From: MWBV01 sp964418095
GTDB lineage: Archaea; Nanobdellota; Nanobdellia; Pacearchaeales; GW2011-AR1
Reading direction: 5' to 3'
NCBI GenBank assembly: GCA_964418095.1
Contig: CAYQKM010000001.1
Span: 81,121 to 145,120, forward strand
DNA length: 64,000 nt
Part shown: piece after piece, positions 34,448 through 43,636 of the stretch
Position numbering within the stretch: position 1 is the first letter of the stretch
Layout of the letters: the number at the start of each line of letters is the position of its first letter
Position numbers and translations under genes: made by a program
The notes under the pieces: model-generated
Databases searched by the model: none
The model's input: the letters and a program-made list of their open reading frames with translations, nothing else
What the model was told of the DNA's origin: nothing

Positions 34448-35326
34448 ATGAAAAAAGGGGATTTAAAGATTATAGTTGTAGCATTGATAATGATTTATTC
34501 ATTTTCAATTATGGTTTCAGCAGAGCCATGCAATCTACAAATTTCAATGATAAACCAAGACCCTTATCCTGCTATCCAAGGCGATTATGTTAAAGTAATG
34601 TTTAAAATAGATGGAGTTAGAAATGCTGAGTGTGGAACAGTAACATTTGGAGTAAAAGAGACTTACCCTATTTCACTTGACCCAAATTCTAATAATAAAG
34701 TTACAATAGATTCTGGAATTTATCAAAAAGACTATCCTTCTTATTATCTTGCTCCATATAAATTAAGAGTTGACCCAAATGCACTAGATGGAGAAAACCC
34801 TATTGAAATATTTTATTCTACACGAACAGTTTCAAATGTTATTAAAGAATTTAAAATAAAAGTAGAAGATATTAGAGCTGATTTTGAAATACATGTTAAA
34901 GATTATAGTTACCTTACAAAAAAATTAAGATTTGAAATACTAAATACAGCTAAATCTGATATTAAAGCACTGACAATAGAAATACCTAAACAAAGCGGGG
35001 TAGAGATTAAAGGGACAAATAGAGTAATTGTGGGAGATTTAGATTCTAATGAATACACTTCAGCTGAATTTGAAGCAACACTTCCTGAAGGAAAAACAAC
35101 AATAAACCTCAATGTGTTATACACTGACTTAATCAATACAAGAAGAGAATTACAAAAGGTAGTTGAATTTGATTCTTCTTATTATGTAAATAGAAATGGA
35201 GATTCTAAAACTTTCCCTTACTGGATTTTAATTTCAGTTGGTGTTGTAATAATCTTAATTATCTGGAATAGAGTTAAGAAAAAAAGAAGAGAAGCTGAAA
35301 GAAAAAAAAGAAGATTAGCAGCTTAA
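34448..35326 (+). CDS. Secreted, membrane-anchored COG1361-like protein
   Basis: A 292-residue cell-surface protein with a signal peptide or N-terminal hydrophobic segment (about residues 8-25, IVVALIMIYSFSIMVSAEPC). Two beta-sandwich-like extracellular domains resemble archaeal COG1361/NPCBM-type surface domains (IVEIKVEDIRADFEIHVKDYS region). A C-terminal transmembrane helix (about residues 258-275) is followed by a Lys/Arg-rich tail. In archaea such proteins are often encoded beside MacB-like exporters, as here, where the ABC exporter genes are convergent. A TATA-like cctttaaaaac lies about 26 nt before the ATG. Confidence 0.65.
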   Translation: MKKGDLKIIVVALIMIYSFSIMVSAEPCNLQISMINQDPYPAIQGDYVKVMFKIDGVRNAECGTVTFGVKETYPISLDPNSNNKVTIDSGIYQKDYPSYYLAPYKLRVDPNALDGENPIEIFYSTRTVSNVIKEFKIKVEDIRADFEIHVKDYSYLTKKLRFEILNTAKSDIKALTIEIPKQSGVEIKGTNRVIVGDLDSNEYTSAEFEATLPEGKTTINLNVLYTDLINTRRELQKVVEFDSSYYVNRNGDSKTFPYWILISVGVVIILIIWNRVKKKRREAERKKRRLAA

Positions 35327-35391
35327 ATAAAAAATATTCTTAAACACACTTAATTAATAACTTAAAATTTTAGTTTTATAATTTTAATTTA

Positions 35392-36591
35392 CTATTCATA
35401 TCTTAATGCATCAACTGGGTTTATTTTAGATGCACTTCTTGCAGGAAGAGCTCCTGAAATTGCTCCTGTAAGTAGTGCAAAAGATATGCACACTATAAAT
35501 AACCAAGCTGGGAAAGAAGGCTGTAAAAATCCATACCCTAAATTTTCTATTACTCTTCCTAATGTAAAGCTTAATCCAAACCCTAAAAGAACACCCAATA
35601 TTCCTGCAACAAGTCCTAAAAATGAACTTTCAAATAAAAATATTTTAAATATTTCAGAAGTTTTAGCACCAATTGATTTCATTACTCCTATTTCCTTAAC
35701 TCTCTCTAAAACAGAGGTAATCATAGTGTTTGCAGTATTTACTGCTGAAACAAAAACAGAAATTAAAGCAATTAAAATAACAAACCATATCACAATATCC
35801 AAAGCTGTTGAATAAGATTTAATCATATCATCAAAAGATTGAACATAAAAGTCTTCTTTACCTTCATCTTGTTTTCTTTCTTTTCTTAAGTTTCTCTCAA
35901 TATCTTTAACAACCCTCTCAATATTTTTACTATCAACTTTAGCAACAATCCAATTATATTGCAGAGATTTATCTGAATACAATTCTTTCATGAACTCATT
36001 AGTAATGTAAATTTGAGAGTCATCTTGTGCAGAGCCAACTGATTCATAAAAACCAATTATCTTAACTTTTTTTCCATTTATAACAATATTCTCATTTAAT
36101 TCATAAGGCCTAGGAAAAACCTTATTTTCTAAAAGATAATTATACCCTAAAACAACTCCTTTATCTCCTGGTTGAAGTGTTCTGCCTCTATAAATTCCAA
36201 TATTAAAAACATCCATTATCAAAGGTTTTTTAGGATCATATCCAATAACAGAAGTGTATTTTTTTACTCCATTTTTTTCTATTTCAGAACTTTTAAGATA
36301 AATCCCTGTAGCAGAATATACACCCGAGGTTCCTTCAACAGCTTTTAATTCATTTTCTGTAAATGAAAATGAGCCATCTAATCCCATCCCTCCCTTCGGT
36401 TGAATCAACACTTTATCTGCAGAAGAAGAATCTGACAGGTTTTCAATAAAAGCATATAACCCAATTCCAAAACTTACAAAAATAAAAATCGTTGTAATTC
36501 CAGCAAGTATTGAAATAATTGTAAATGCGCTCCTAGTTTTTCTCTGCCTAATATTCCTCAAAGAGTATTTTATTGATTCTTTAGATATCAT
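35392..36591 (-). CDS. MacB/FtsX-type ABC transporter permease (second)
   Basis: A 399-residue permease with the MacB/FtsX layout. It has an N-terminal transmembrane helix after RNIRQRKTRSAFTIISILAG, a large extracellular domain (about residues 45-265), then three transmembrane helices with the conserved cytoplasmic loop VLERVKEIGVMKSIGAKTSEIF and the terminal GALPARSASKINPVDALRYE. The start at 36591 lies one nucleotide after the stop of the other permease and has GAGGAT-type ribosome binding upstream. It likely pairs with that permease as a heterodimer with the ATPase in the same operon. Confidence 0.85.
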   Translation of the reverse strand: MISKESIKYSLRNIRQRKTRSAFTIISILAGITTIFIFVSFGIGLYAFIENLSDSSSADKVLIQPKGGMGLDGSFSFTENELKAVEGTSGVYSATGIYLKSSEIEKNGVKKYTSVIGYDPKKPLIMDVFNIGIYRGRTLQPGDKGVVLGYNYLLENKVFPRPYELNENIVINGKKVKIIGFYESVGSAQDDSQIYITNEFMKELYSDKSLQYNWIVAKVDSKNIERVVKDIERNLRKERKQDEGKEDFYVQSFDDMIKSYSTALDIVIWFVILIALISVFVSAVNTANTMITSVLERVKEIGVMKSIGAKTSEIFKIFLFESSFLGLVAGILGVLLGFGLSFTLGRVIENLGYGFLQPSFPAWLFIVCISFALLTGAISGALPARSASKINPVDALRYE

Positions 36592-36592
36592 T

Positions 36593-37801
36593 TCATCCTC
36601 TAAGTGCCTCAACAGGGTTTTGTTTAGCTGCGTTCATAGCAGGAATAATTCCTGCGATTGCTCCAATTATAAAGCTTCCAAGAAGAGCAAAAAATATAAG
36701 AGGTATGCTTATTTGAGGGTGAGCTTCAGAGCCTATAAAATTATTAATTCCTAAAATTCCAAAATACCCTAAAATAATTCCAAAAAAAACACCAATTGCT
36801 CCCCCAACTAAACCTAATATCCCTGACTCTACAAAAAATTGCATAAATATTTGACTATTTTTCGCTCCAATAGCTTTCATTATTCCAATTTCTTTTCTCC
36901 TTTCAAGGACAGAAGTAGTCATAGTATTGATTATTCCTATTCCTCCAACAAAAATTGAAATTGAAGCAACAATTATAATAAATACAGTAATTGCATTCAG
37001 TATGCTTTTAACCTGATTTAAAGATGCTTCAGGTGTAGAAACAGTAAAATCTTCTGAACCTTCTTTTACATTTCTTAATCTCCTTAATAGCTTTTCAATA
37101 TCTTCTTTAGTTTTACTCATCTCTTCTTTATACTTAGGGAGAACTGCAATAAGGTCTAAGCTCTCTATTGGTCCATAAATTTTCTCTATATCTTTTTCAT
37201 TCATAAAGATAATATTATCAAAAATAAAACTGCCTTTTTTATTTAAAATTCCTACAACCTCGTAATTTTTTCCCTGAATATTAATTTTGCTGCCAGGTAC
37301 AATCTCTCTTTCCAATCCTAATTTATTAACATAAAAATTATACCCCAATAAAACTTTATCTGAATCCTCATCTCTCAATAATCTCCCAACTATTGGCTTT
37401 GCTTCTATTTGAGAGTATATTACTTCTCTATCTTTACCCTCGGGTATATTTGTAATATATGTAAAAATTATTTTATTATTAAATTCAAATCTTCCTAAAA
37501 GAATAACTCTCCCAATTGCTTCTTTAACACTACTAAGTTTTTTTATTTCATCTAAATCTTTTTTAGTGAGTGGCTTAACTTGTCCTGCTCCAGGAGGCCC
37601 ATATCCTGCACCACTTGCACTAACACTAATCAACTCAGTTGCAGACACCCCAAATTGAGAGCTTACAGCGTCTTTAAGTCCATTACTAAGAGTAATTAAA
37701 GAAACAACAGCAAGAATCCCTATGCAAATACCAAGAAGAGTAAGATAACTTCTTATTCCTTTCTTTTTCAAATTTCTATATGCTAAAAGAAAGTAATTCA
37801 T
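36593..37801 (-). CDS. MacB/FtsX-type ABC transporter permease (first)
   Basis: A 402-residue permease. It has an N-terminal helix after NLKKKGIRSYLTLLGICIGI, an extracellular domain of about 200 residues and three C-terminal helices with loop VLERRKEIGIMKAIGAKNSQIF and ending AMNAAKQNPVEALRG. It is a paralogue of the downstream permease. MacB-type complexes move peptides, lipids or drugs and transmit force rather than forming a classic channel. The gene lies one nucleotide after the ATPase gene and one nucleotide before the second permease. Confidence 0.87.
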   Translation of the reverse strand: MNYFLLAYRNLKKKGIRSYLTLLGICIGILAVVSLITLSNGLKDAVSSQFGVSATELISVSASGAGYGPPGAGQVKPLTKKDLDEIKKLSSVKEAIGRVILLGRFEFNNKIIFTYITNIPEGKDREVIYSQIEAKPIVGRLLRDEDSDKVLLGYNFYVNKLGLEREIVPGSKINIQGKNYEVVGILNKKGSFIFDNIIFMNEKDIEKIYGPIESLDLIAVLPKYKEEMSKTKEDIEKLLRRLRNVKEGSEDFTVSTPEASLNQVKSILNAITVFIIIVASISIFVGGIGIINTMTTSVLERRKEIGIMKAIGAKNSQIFMQFFVESGILGLVGGAIGVFFGIILGYFGILGINNFIGSEAHPQISIPLIFFALLGSFIIGAIAGIIPAMNAAKQNPVEALRG

Positions 37802-37802
37802 T

Positions 37803-38519
37803 TTAATTACTCCTTTTTTTGGTAATCTTTTCTATCTTTCCGTCTTTAAGCCAATAAATTGTGTGAGCATATTTTGTAGCTAATTCTTGTGAGTGTGTAA
37901 CAAAAACAATAGTTTTTCCTTCATTATTTAACTCTGTAAGAAAATCCATCACCCTTATCCCTGTTTTTGTGTCTAAATTTCCTGTAGGCTCATCTGCTAA
38001 AATAACTTCAGGGTCATTTGCTAAAGCTCTAGCGATTGCAACTCTCTGTTGCTGTCCCCCTGAAATTTGATTTGGATAGTGGTCTTTTCTATCCCATAAG
38101 TCAAGTCTCTTTAAGATTATCTCTGCTTTTTCCTCTCTTTCATATTGTGAAATTCCTTGAAGTGTCATAGGAAGTATAACATTTTCAAAGACATTAAGTG
38201 TAGGAATTAAATTAAATTGTTGAAAAATAAACCCAATATTCTTTCCTCTAACCTGAGCTAATTCAGATTCATCTAAAGAAGAAATATCCTCTCCATCAAG
38301 AAAAATATGTCCTTTAGTAGGCATATCTAAGCTTCCAATAAGATTCATTGCTGTAGATTTCCCAGAACCAGAAGGACCCATTACTGCAACAAAATCACCT
38401 TTTTGAATATCAATACTTATACCATCAACTGCTTTAACAATACTCTCTCCCATCTCATAATACTTTGCAACATCTTTAAGATAAATGACTATTTTATCAG
38501 ATTCTTTCTCTTTTTTCAT
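37803..38519 (-). CDS. MacB/LolD-type ABC transporter ATPase
   Basis: A 238-residue ATPase. Walker A is GPSGSGKSTAMN, the Q loop lies in GKNIGFIFQQFNLIPTLN, the signature is QISGGQQQRVAIARAL, Walker B is VILADEPTGNLD, and the switch His is in IVFVTHSQELA. All catalytic elements are intact. It is the first gene of a three-gene exporter operon with two FtsX-type permeases. The convergent COG1361-like surface protein may be a partner. No substrate is obvious. Confidence 0.93.
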   Translation of the reverse strand: MKKEKESDKIVIYLKDVAKYYEMGESIVKAVDGISIDIQKGDFVAVMGPSGSGKSTAMNLIGSLDMPTKGHIFLDGEDISSLDESELAQVRGKNIGFIFQQFNLIPTLNVFENVILPMTLQGISQYEREEKAEIILKRLDLWDRKDHYPNQISGGQQQRVAIARALANDPEVILADEPTGNLDTKTGIRVMDFLTELNNEGKTIVFVTHSQELATKYAHTIYWLKDGKIEKITKKRSN

Positions 38520-38593
38520 ATATACAAAATAAAAACTTTGTTAATAAACTTTACTTACAAAACATTTATAATCTAAAAAACAGCAAGTTTATC

Positions 38594-38959
38594 ATGGTAA
38601 AAAAATCTCTTAAAATAATAGGAACTTTAGGGTTAATTGCACTCTCTCAGCCAATAAATGAGGGTTATTCCCCTCACTTAAAAAAAATAAGCGAGACAAA
38701 TAATCATGAAACTTATAGAAGAGCAGCTGAAAAGAAATTAGAAACACTAAATTATAATTTAAATAATATAAATGAAGATATTATTTCTCTTGAAAGAAAA
38801 AGAGAGTTTTTTTACAGAAGATTAAATGAAAACCCTAGCAAAGATAGTCTAAAAAATATTTATCAAAAACACTTTAATCAAACTAACCAAGAACTAGCAA
38901 AATATTACGCAAAAAAAGATTCATTATATAAAATAATTCAAAAAAATTCACTGCCTTGA
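38594..38959 (+). CDS. Hypothetical coiled-coil protein
   Basis: A 121-residue protein with a weakly hydrophobic N-terminus (about residues 7-20, KIIGTLGLIALSQP). Long helical, heptad-like stretches follow (AEKKLETLNYNLNNINEDII and SLERKREFFYRRLNE). It may be anchored or secreted, but the hydrophobic stretch is short. No homologue is recognised. Its 3' end overlaps that of the DHH phosphoesterase gene on the other strand by 12 nt. A TATA-like acatttataatc lies about 27 nt before the ATG. Confidence 0.5.
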   Translation: MVKKSLKIIGTLGLIALSQPINEGYSPHLKKISETNNHETYRRAAEKKLETLNYNLNNINEDIISLERKREFFYRRLNENPSKDSLKNIYQKHFNQTNQELAKYYAKKDSLYKIIQKNSLP

Positions 38960-40609
38960 TTTTATAAATGATTTAAGTAACTGAAAGACTTCTTTTTGTT
39001 TATTAGGTAAAAAAGTTATTGAGCCTGCATTTTTGTGTCCTCCACCCTCAACAAATGCCTCTGGAATTTTTTCATTAAGATATTTAATAAATTCCTGAAC
39101 AGAAAAATTAGATTCATCTGTTGCTCTTATTGTTATTGAAGTTGTTAATATCCCAACAGTAACTAAATTAGAAATCTGCTTTTTAGATTGAAGAAAATCA
39201 TGTAACATTCCAACAATTCTTCCTGGTTTAGGAAAAAATCCAAACCCTGGAAAAAATTCATCAAAATATAAAAATTGAAGATAAGTCTTACCTAGCCTAT
39301 CTAGTTTAGAATTTGATTCTCCTATCCTAAGCCCTTTTTGATCTAATTCTTTAATATAAGGTGCAAGTAATTCTACAAGTTGTTTTTGTTTAATCCTGGG
39401 CTCACCAAATAAAACTTCAATATACTCTCTAGCTTCCATAAATCTTACCTTAGAAGAAACATACTCAATTACTAATGAAATATCTGAAAGAAGCTCTTTA
39501 GTATATCCTTGTAGTTGAGCAATTTCTAAATATTTCTCCATTATACTAGGATTAGACAATTCTATTTTATCTGCAAAACCTGCTAAAGCAGGGATTTGCT
39601 CAATGTTTTTCACATCTAAATTCACAAATCTTGCAAATTCTGCACAAAGCATTCCAGCAGAAAATCGTGAACCATCTTCTCCAACTAAAAAAGGATTTAT
39701 ATGAACTAAAACTTCTTTAGAAATAACATCTTGATTAAAATGATGGTGGTCAATGACAATAAAATCTGCACCATGAACTTTTCCTTGTTTAATTGCCATT
39801 AAATCTTCAGGAGAAGAACCATTATCTGCAATTATAATTAAAGGTATCTTATTAGAGTGTTTAGCAGCATTTCTAAGAGAGTTTGTCATATCTCTTATAG
39901 AATCATCAATTTCATAGAAAGGTGCTGTGCATGGTGCTCTTGTAAAAAATTCCCATGCAGCTTTTTCAGAGTTATGTTGTTTCTCAATTAAAGGCAATAT
40001 TGCTCTCTCAAGTGCAAACCCTGCACTATACCCATCTGTATCATTATGATGTCTAACAATTATAGGCCTATCTTGAATTATTGCTAATCTTATTTGTGTT
40101 GCTGCTTCAATAAATCTACTTCTAAGTTTGCCCAGTATTTCACTATCAACTAAGAAATTAGGAGGAGTTATTTTTGCTCTCTCTTTTTCAATATTTTTCA
40201 TTGATTCAAGAAAATTCTGTTTATCTAATTCATTTAAAATTTCTATTGATTTAATTTCTCCTTCAATTTCTCCTTGAAACTCTCCTATATCAACAACTGA
40301 TTTTATAATTGAGCCCTCTACTATTTCAGGGTAAGCTCTTACACCTGGTTTAATAAATCCTTTAAGTGAAAAACTTCCTGTCCCATCTGAAATAATAAAA
40401 ACAGTTGGTCCCCCTGTTTGAACAATTTTATAAACCTGCCCTTTTAGAGAAACTCTTTCTTTAATTCCTGTTATTTCAGCTATTTTTCTTTCATTAACTC
40501 TAACAGGAGGTTTTTCTGCATCAGAATATTTGGGCCTAGATTTAAAATCTTGTTTATTTCTTAAGGATTTTTTAGTATTCTTATTTATATTCTTTTTTAA
40601 TTTAGCCAT
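38948..40609 (-). CDS. DHH-family phosphoesterase/exonuclease with OB-fold
   Basis: A 553-residue protein of the DHH superfamily, related to archaeal RecJ-like nucleases. An N-terminal OB-fold (about residues 35-115, KGQVYKIVQTGGPTVFIIS) precedes the catalytic part, with metal motifs RHHNDTDGYSAGF, IIADNGSSPED and FIVIDHHHFNQD (the DHH core). The DHHA1 substrate-binding domain has VEGGGHKNAGSITFLP near the C-terminus. The basic first 30 residues may contact nucleic acid. I start at the internal ATG (MAKLKKNINK); an ATG four codons earlier is possible. Likely substrates are single-stranded DNA or RNA ends. Confidence 0.82.
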   Translation of the reverse strand: MAKLKKNINKNTKKSLRNKQDFKSRPKYSDAEKPPVRVNERKIAEITGIKERVSLKGQVYKIVQTGGPTVFIISDGTGSFSLKGFIKPGVRAYPEIVEGSIIKSVVDIGEFQGEIEGEIKSIEILNELDKQNFLESMKNIEKERAKITPPNFLVDSEILGKLRSRFIEAATQIRLAIIQDRPIIVRHHNDTDGYSAGFALERAILPLIEKQHNSEKAAWEFFTRAPCTAPFYEIDDSIRDMTNSLRNAAKHSNKIPLIIIADNGSSPEDLMAIKQGKVHGADFIVIDHHHFNQDVISKEVLVHINPFLVGEDGSRFSAGMLCAEFARFVNLDVKNIEQIPALAGFADKIELSNPSIMEKYLEIAQLQGYTKELLSDISLVIEYVSSKVRFMEAREYIEVLFGEPRIKQKQLVELLAPYIKELDQKGLRIGESNSKLDRLGKTYLQFLYFDEFFPGFGFFPKPGRIVGMLHDFLQSKKQISNLVTVGILTTSITIRATDESNFSVQEFIKYLNEKIPEAFVEGGGHKNAGSITFLPNKQKEVFQLLKSFIKSRQ

Positions 40610-40718
40610 AATATTTAACAACTCTTTTTAATTTAATAAAAAAACTAATAGGGCTCTGTTTAAAAACCTTATCTATAAGAAGCGAATGATTTAAAAACCA
40701 TTTTACAATCTAAATATC

Positions 40719-41153
40719 ATGCCATTCAAAATAAATATAGGAACAAAGCAAGGAAAGACTTACAAATTAGAAGTAGAGTCTGAAGAGTTAGTTGGAAAGT
40801 CACTTGGAGAAATAATAAATGGAAAAGATGTTTCTCCTTTACTTGAAGGTTATGAATTTGAAATAACGGGAACAAGTGATAAATCTGGTTTTACTTCAAT
40901 GAAAGATGTAGAAGGGATTGGGCTTAAAAAAGTTTTCTTAGGATATGGAAAAGGTATGCATAAGCGATCAAAAAGAGAAGGTAAAAAGAAAAGAGCTAAC
41001 CCAACACCAGGAGGATTAAGATTAAGAAAAACAGTAAGAGGAAAAGTAATCTCAAATGCAATAATTCAGATTAATTTAAAGCCAGTAAAAGAAGGCTCAA
41101 AAAAACTTTCAGAAATATTTTCTGAACAAGATAAATCTAAAGGGCAAGATTAG
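40719..41153 (+). CDS. rps6e: Small ribosomal subunit protein eS6
   Basis: A 144-residue archaeal eS6. The features visible are FKINIGTKQGKTYKLEVESEE, GYEFEITGTSDKSGFTSMKDV and the basic loop YGKGMHKRSKREGKKKRANPTPGGLRLRKTVRG. Archaeal eS6 ends earlier than the eukaryotic form. In archaea it usually adjoins the aIF2-gamma gene, and here it does so with a small extra gene between. A TATA-like atttaaaaacc lies about 27 nt before the ATG. Confidence 0.95.
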   Translation: MPFKINIGTKQGKTYKLEVESEELVGKSLGEIINGKDVSPLLEGYEFEITGTSDKSGFTSMKDVEGIGLKKVFLGYGKGMHKRSKREGKKKRANPTPGGLRLRKTVRGKVISNAIIQINLKPVKEGSKKLSEIFSEQDKSKGQD

Positions 41154-41156
41154 AAA

Positions 41157-41468
41157 ATGGTAGAAAAGCCAAAAAAAGACTATAAAACACTTAAAGGAAT
41201 TCTTATAGGTATTGGAATTGCTAGTGCTGTAGGATTAGTTTCAAACAGAGCAAAACACTATTATTTCCCTATTTCGCAAAAAGATTATGATAATGCAAAC
41301 TGGTATTCTGCTTCCTGTAATCCTTATAATGCTTATATGAATGAAAACATCCCTCACAATAGAATAACTTGGATGGATTATCAAGATGCAGTCAGAGAAA
41401 AAAATGGAAAATTATCTGGAGCTACTCTTTTTCCAGATTTAGATAAAAACGGAAAAGTCGGTGAGTAA
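41157..41468 (+). CDS. Small membrane-anchored protein between eS6 and aIF2-gamma
   Basis: A 103-residue protein with a short N-terminal transmembrane segment (about residues 14-29, GILIGIGIASAVGLVSN). A polar domain follows that contains SCNPYNAYMNENIPHNRITW and ends in a Ca-binding-like DLDKNGKVGE, similar to a dockerin or EF-hand loop end. No family is recognised. It starts 3 nt after the eS6 stop, so it is in the same operon, although its likely location at the membrane is unexpected for a ribosomal operon. Confidence 0.55.
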   Translation: MVEKPKKDYKTLKGILIGIGIASAVGLVSNRAKHYYFPISQKDYDNANWYSASCNPYNAYMNENIPHNRITWMDYQDAVREKNGKLSGATLFPDLDKNGKVGE

Positions 41469-41502
41469 AAGCTTTTAAAAACTCTTTCTCCAATTGAATT
41501 AT

Positions 41503-42696
41503 ATGGCAAAATCAGAACAAATTCCTGAAATAAATGTGGGGGTAGTTGGACATATTGATCATGGAAAAACAACACTACTTGGAAAAATCTCTGGAAAATT
41601 TACAGATACCCACTCTGAAGAACTTAAGAGGGGAATTACAATAAAACTAGGATATTCAGAGGCAACAATTTACAAAGATTCTAAAGGAATTTACAATACA
41701 AAAGATGGAACTCCTGAAAGATACATCTCATTTATAGATGCTCCAGGACACGAGATGCTTATGGCAAATATGCTTTCAGGGGCAGCAATTATTGAGGCTG
41801 CAATTCTTGTTGTAGCTGCAAATGAAGGAATAAAACCTCAAACAAGAGAACACTTTATGGCTCTTCAAGCAAAAGGAATAAAAAATATTATTATAGTTCA
41901 AAATAAAATAGATTTAGTCTCAAAAGAGAAAGCATTAGAAAATTACAAAAAGATAAAAGAATTTGTTAAAGGAACACTGGCTGAGAACTCTCCAATTATC
42001 CCAGTATCTGCTCAACAAAATATTAACATTGATAAAATACTCCAAGAGCTTTGTAAATTAGAGATACCTAAAAGAGATGAAGAATCCAAACCGATTTTCC
42101 TTATTGCAAGAAGTTTTGATGTAAATAAACCTGGAGCAAATATACCTGATTTAAATGGGGGCATACTAGGAGGGATATTAAAAAAAGGAAAATTAAAAGT
42201 TGGAGATACTATTGAAATAAAGCCGGGATTAAACTTTAAAAAAAATAATCAAACAATCTACCAAACACTAACAACAAAAATAATTTCACTTTACAAAGGA
42301 AAAGAGAAAGTTAAAGAAGTAATACCCGGAGTTAGCATTTCTATTGAAACTTCATTAGATCCTGTTCTTACAAAGGCAGACTCACTTACAGGTTGTGTTG
42401 TTTCATTAAAAGGAAATCTTCCTGAAATATCTTATACTCTCTCAATAAAAACAAAATTATTTGAAGATGTAATGGGAACAGAGCAAAGGCAAAAGGTTGA
42501 GCCCTTAAAAATAAAAGAAGTCTTAATGCTTTCTGTAAATACTACAACTACAATAGGGATTATTGAAAAAATATCAAAAGAAGAAATAGATATATCATTA
42601 AATATTCCAATAGTTGCAATTAAAGGAGATAATGTTGGAATTGCGAGAAATATAAATAATCACTGGAGATTAATTGGATTTGGAGAAGTAAAATAA
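41503..42696 (+). CDS. eif2g: Translation initiation factor aIF2 gamma subunit
   Basis: A 397-residue GTPase that, with alpha and beta subunits, carries initiator Met-tRNA to the ribosome. The G domain has VVGHIDHGKTTLLGK, FIDAPGHEMLMANMLSGAA and IIVQNKIDLVSK. Domains II and III follow with PGANIPDLNGGILGGILKKG and VIPGVSISIETSLDPVLTKAD. The start at 41503 is chosen because the TATA-like cttttaaaaac lies about 26 nt upstream; a TTG three codons earlier is less likely. It follows the eS6 operon, as in many archaea. Confidence 0.95.
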   Translation: MAKSEQIPEINVGVVGHIDHGKTTLLGKISGKFTDTHSEELKRGITIKLGYSEATIYKDSKGIYNTKDGTPERYISFIDAPGHEMLMANMLSGAAIIEAAILVVAANEGIKPQTREHFMALQAKGIKNIIIVQNKIDLVSKEKALENYKKIKEFVKGTLAENSPIIPVSAQQNINIDKILQELCKLEIPKRDEESKPIFLIARSFDVNKPGANIPDLNGGILGGILKKGKLKVGDTIEIKPGLNFKKNNQTIYQTLTTKIISLYKGKEKVKEVIPGVSISIETSLDPVLTKADSLTGCVVSLKGNLPEISYTLSIKTKLFEDVMGTEQRQKVEPLKIKEVLMLSVNTTTTIGIIEKISKEEIDISLNIPIVAIKGDNVGIARNINNHWRLIGFGEVK

Positions 42697-42780
42697 TATT
42701 AAAATCCAACTTAGACTCAACTAAAATCATTCTTAAAATCACCCTAAAACTTTATAACCTCTATTTATTTTTTAAAATTT

Positions 42781-43572
42781 ATGGAAGTCTATTCTCATTC
42801 AAAGCTATCTACATTTGAACAGTGTCCTCTAAAATATAAATTCAGATACATTGATAAAATAAAACCAAAGATTGAGAAAACAATAGAGGCTCACCTTGGG
42901 AGTGCAGTGCATGATACACTCGAGTGGATATATAACTCAGTAAAGGAATACCCTGAAAAAAACATAACTCTTGATGAAATAATAAACTACTATATAGACA
43001 CCTGGCAAAAAGATTTAACAGAAGACATCCTTATCGTAAAGAAATATTCAACTCAAAGAGATTATTTTAATAAAGGAATTCAATTTCTTGCAGATTATTA
43101 TCAAGAAAACTCTCCGTTTAAAGACGGAACAGTTGAATGTGAAAAAAAGATAACTATTAACTTAGATGAGAACACTCAGATAAATGGATTTATTGATAGA
43201 CTGGTGCATGATATTGAGAATGATGTTTATGAGATACATGATTACAAAACTGCTGGAACTCTTCCTTCTCAAGAGAAAATGGATCAAGATAGGCAACTTG
43301 CACTATATTCAATAGCAATAAAAGAAATATATGGGGTAGATAAAGAAGTAAAGTTAATCTGGCACTATCTTGCACATAACCACAAAATAGTTTCAAAAAG
43401 AACTCAGGAGCAGTTAGACACACTTAAAAAAGAAACTAAAGAGTTAATAGAGAAAATACAAAATACAGATACTTTCCCTCCAAACAAATCAATATTATGT
43501 GAATGGTGTGAATACAATTCTATTTGCCATGAGTTTAAGAATACTGATAAAAATGAAAGACTAAATTTTTAA
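42781..43572 (+). CDS. PD-(D/E)XK nuclease, Cas4/RecB-like
   Basis: A 263-residue nuclease paralogous to the gene at 31082-32026. It opens SHSKLSTFEQCPLKYKFRYI with the first cluster cysteine and LGSAVHDTLEW with the His typical of this fold. Next come the catalytic D-(D/E)-x-K stretch INGFIDRLVHD, YEIHDYKTAGT and QLALYSIAIKEIYG. The C-terminal CEWCEYNSICHEF provides three more cysteines for a likely Fe-S cluster. The TATA-like actttataacc lies about 26 nt before the ATG. No cas genes are nearby, so a repair or recombination role is more likely. Confidence 0.8.
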   Translation: MEVYSHSKLSTFEQCPLKYKFRYIDKIKPKIEKTIEAHLGSAVHDTLEWIYNSVKEYPEKNITLDEIINYYIDTWQKDLTEDILIVKKYSTQRDYFNKGIQFLADYYQENSPFKDGTVECEKKITINLDENTQINGFIDRLVHDIENDVYEIHDYKTAGTLPSQEKMDQDRQLALYSIAIKEIYGVDKEVKLIWHYLAHNHKIVSKRTQEQLDTLKKETKELIEKIQNTDTFPPNKSILCEWCEYNSICHEFKNTDKNERLNF

Positions 43573-43636
43573 AAACAACATAATTAACAAATAACAAAAT
43601 AATAAAGGTTTTAAACTATCTATTCTTAAAATATAT

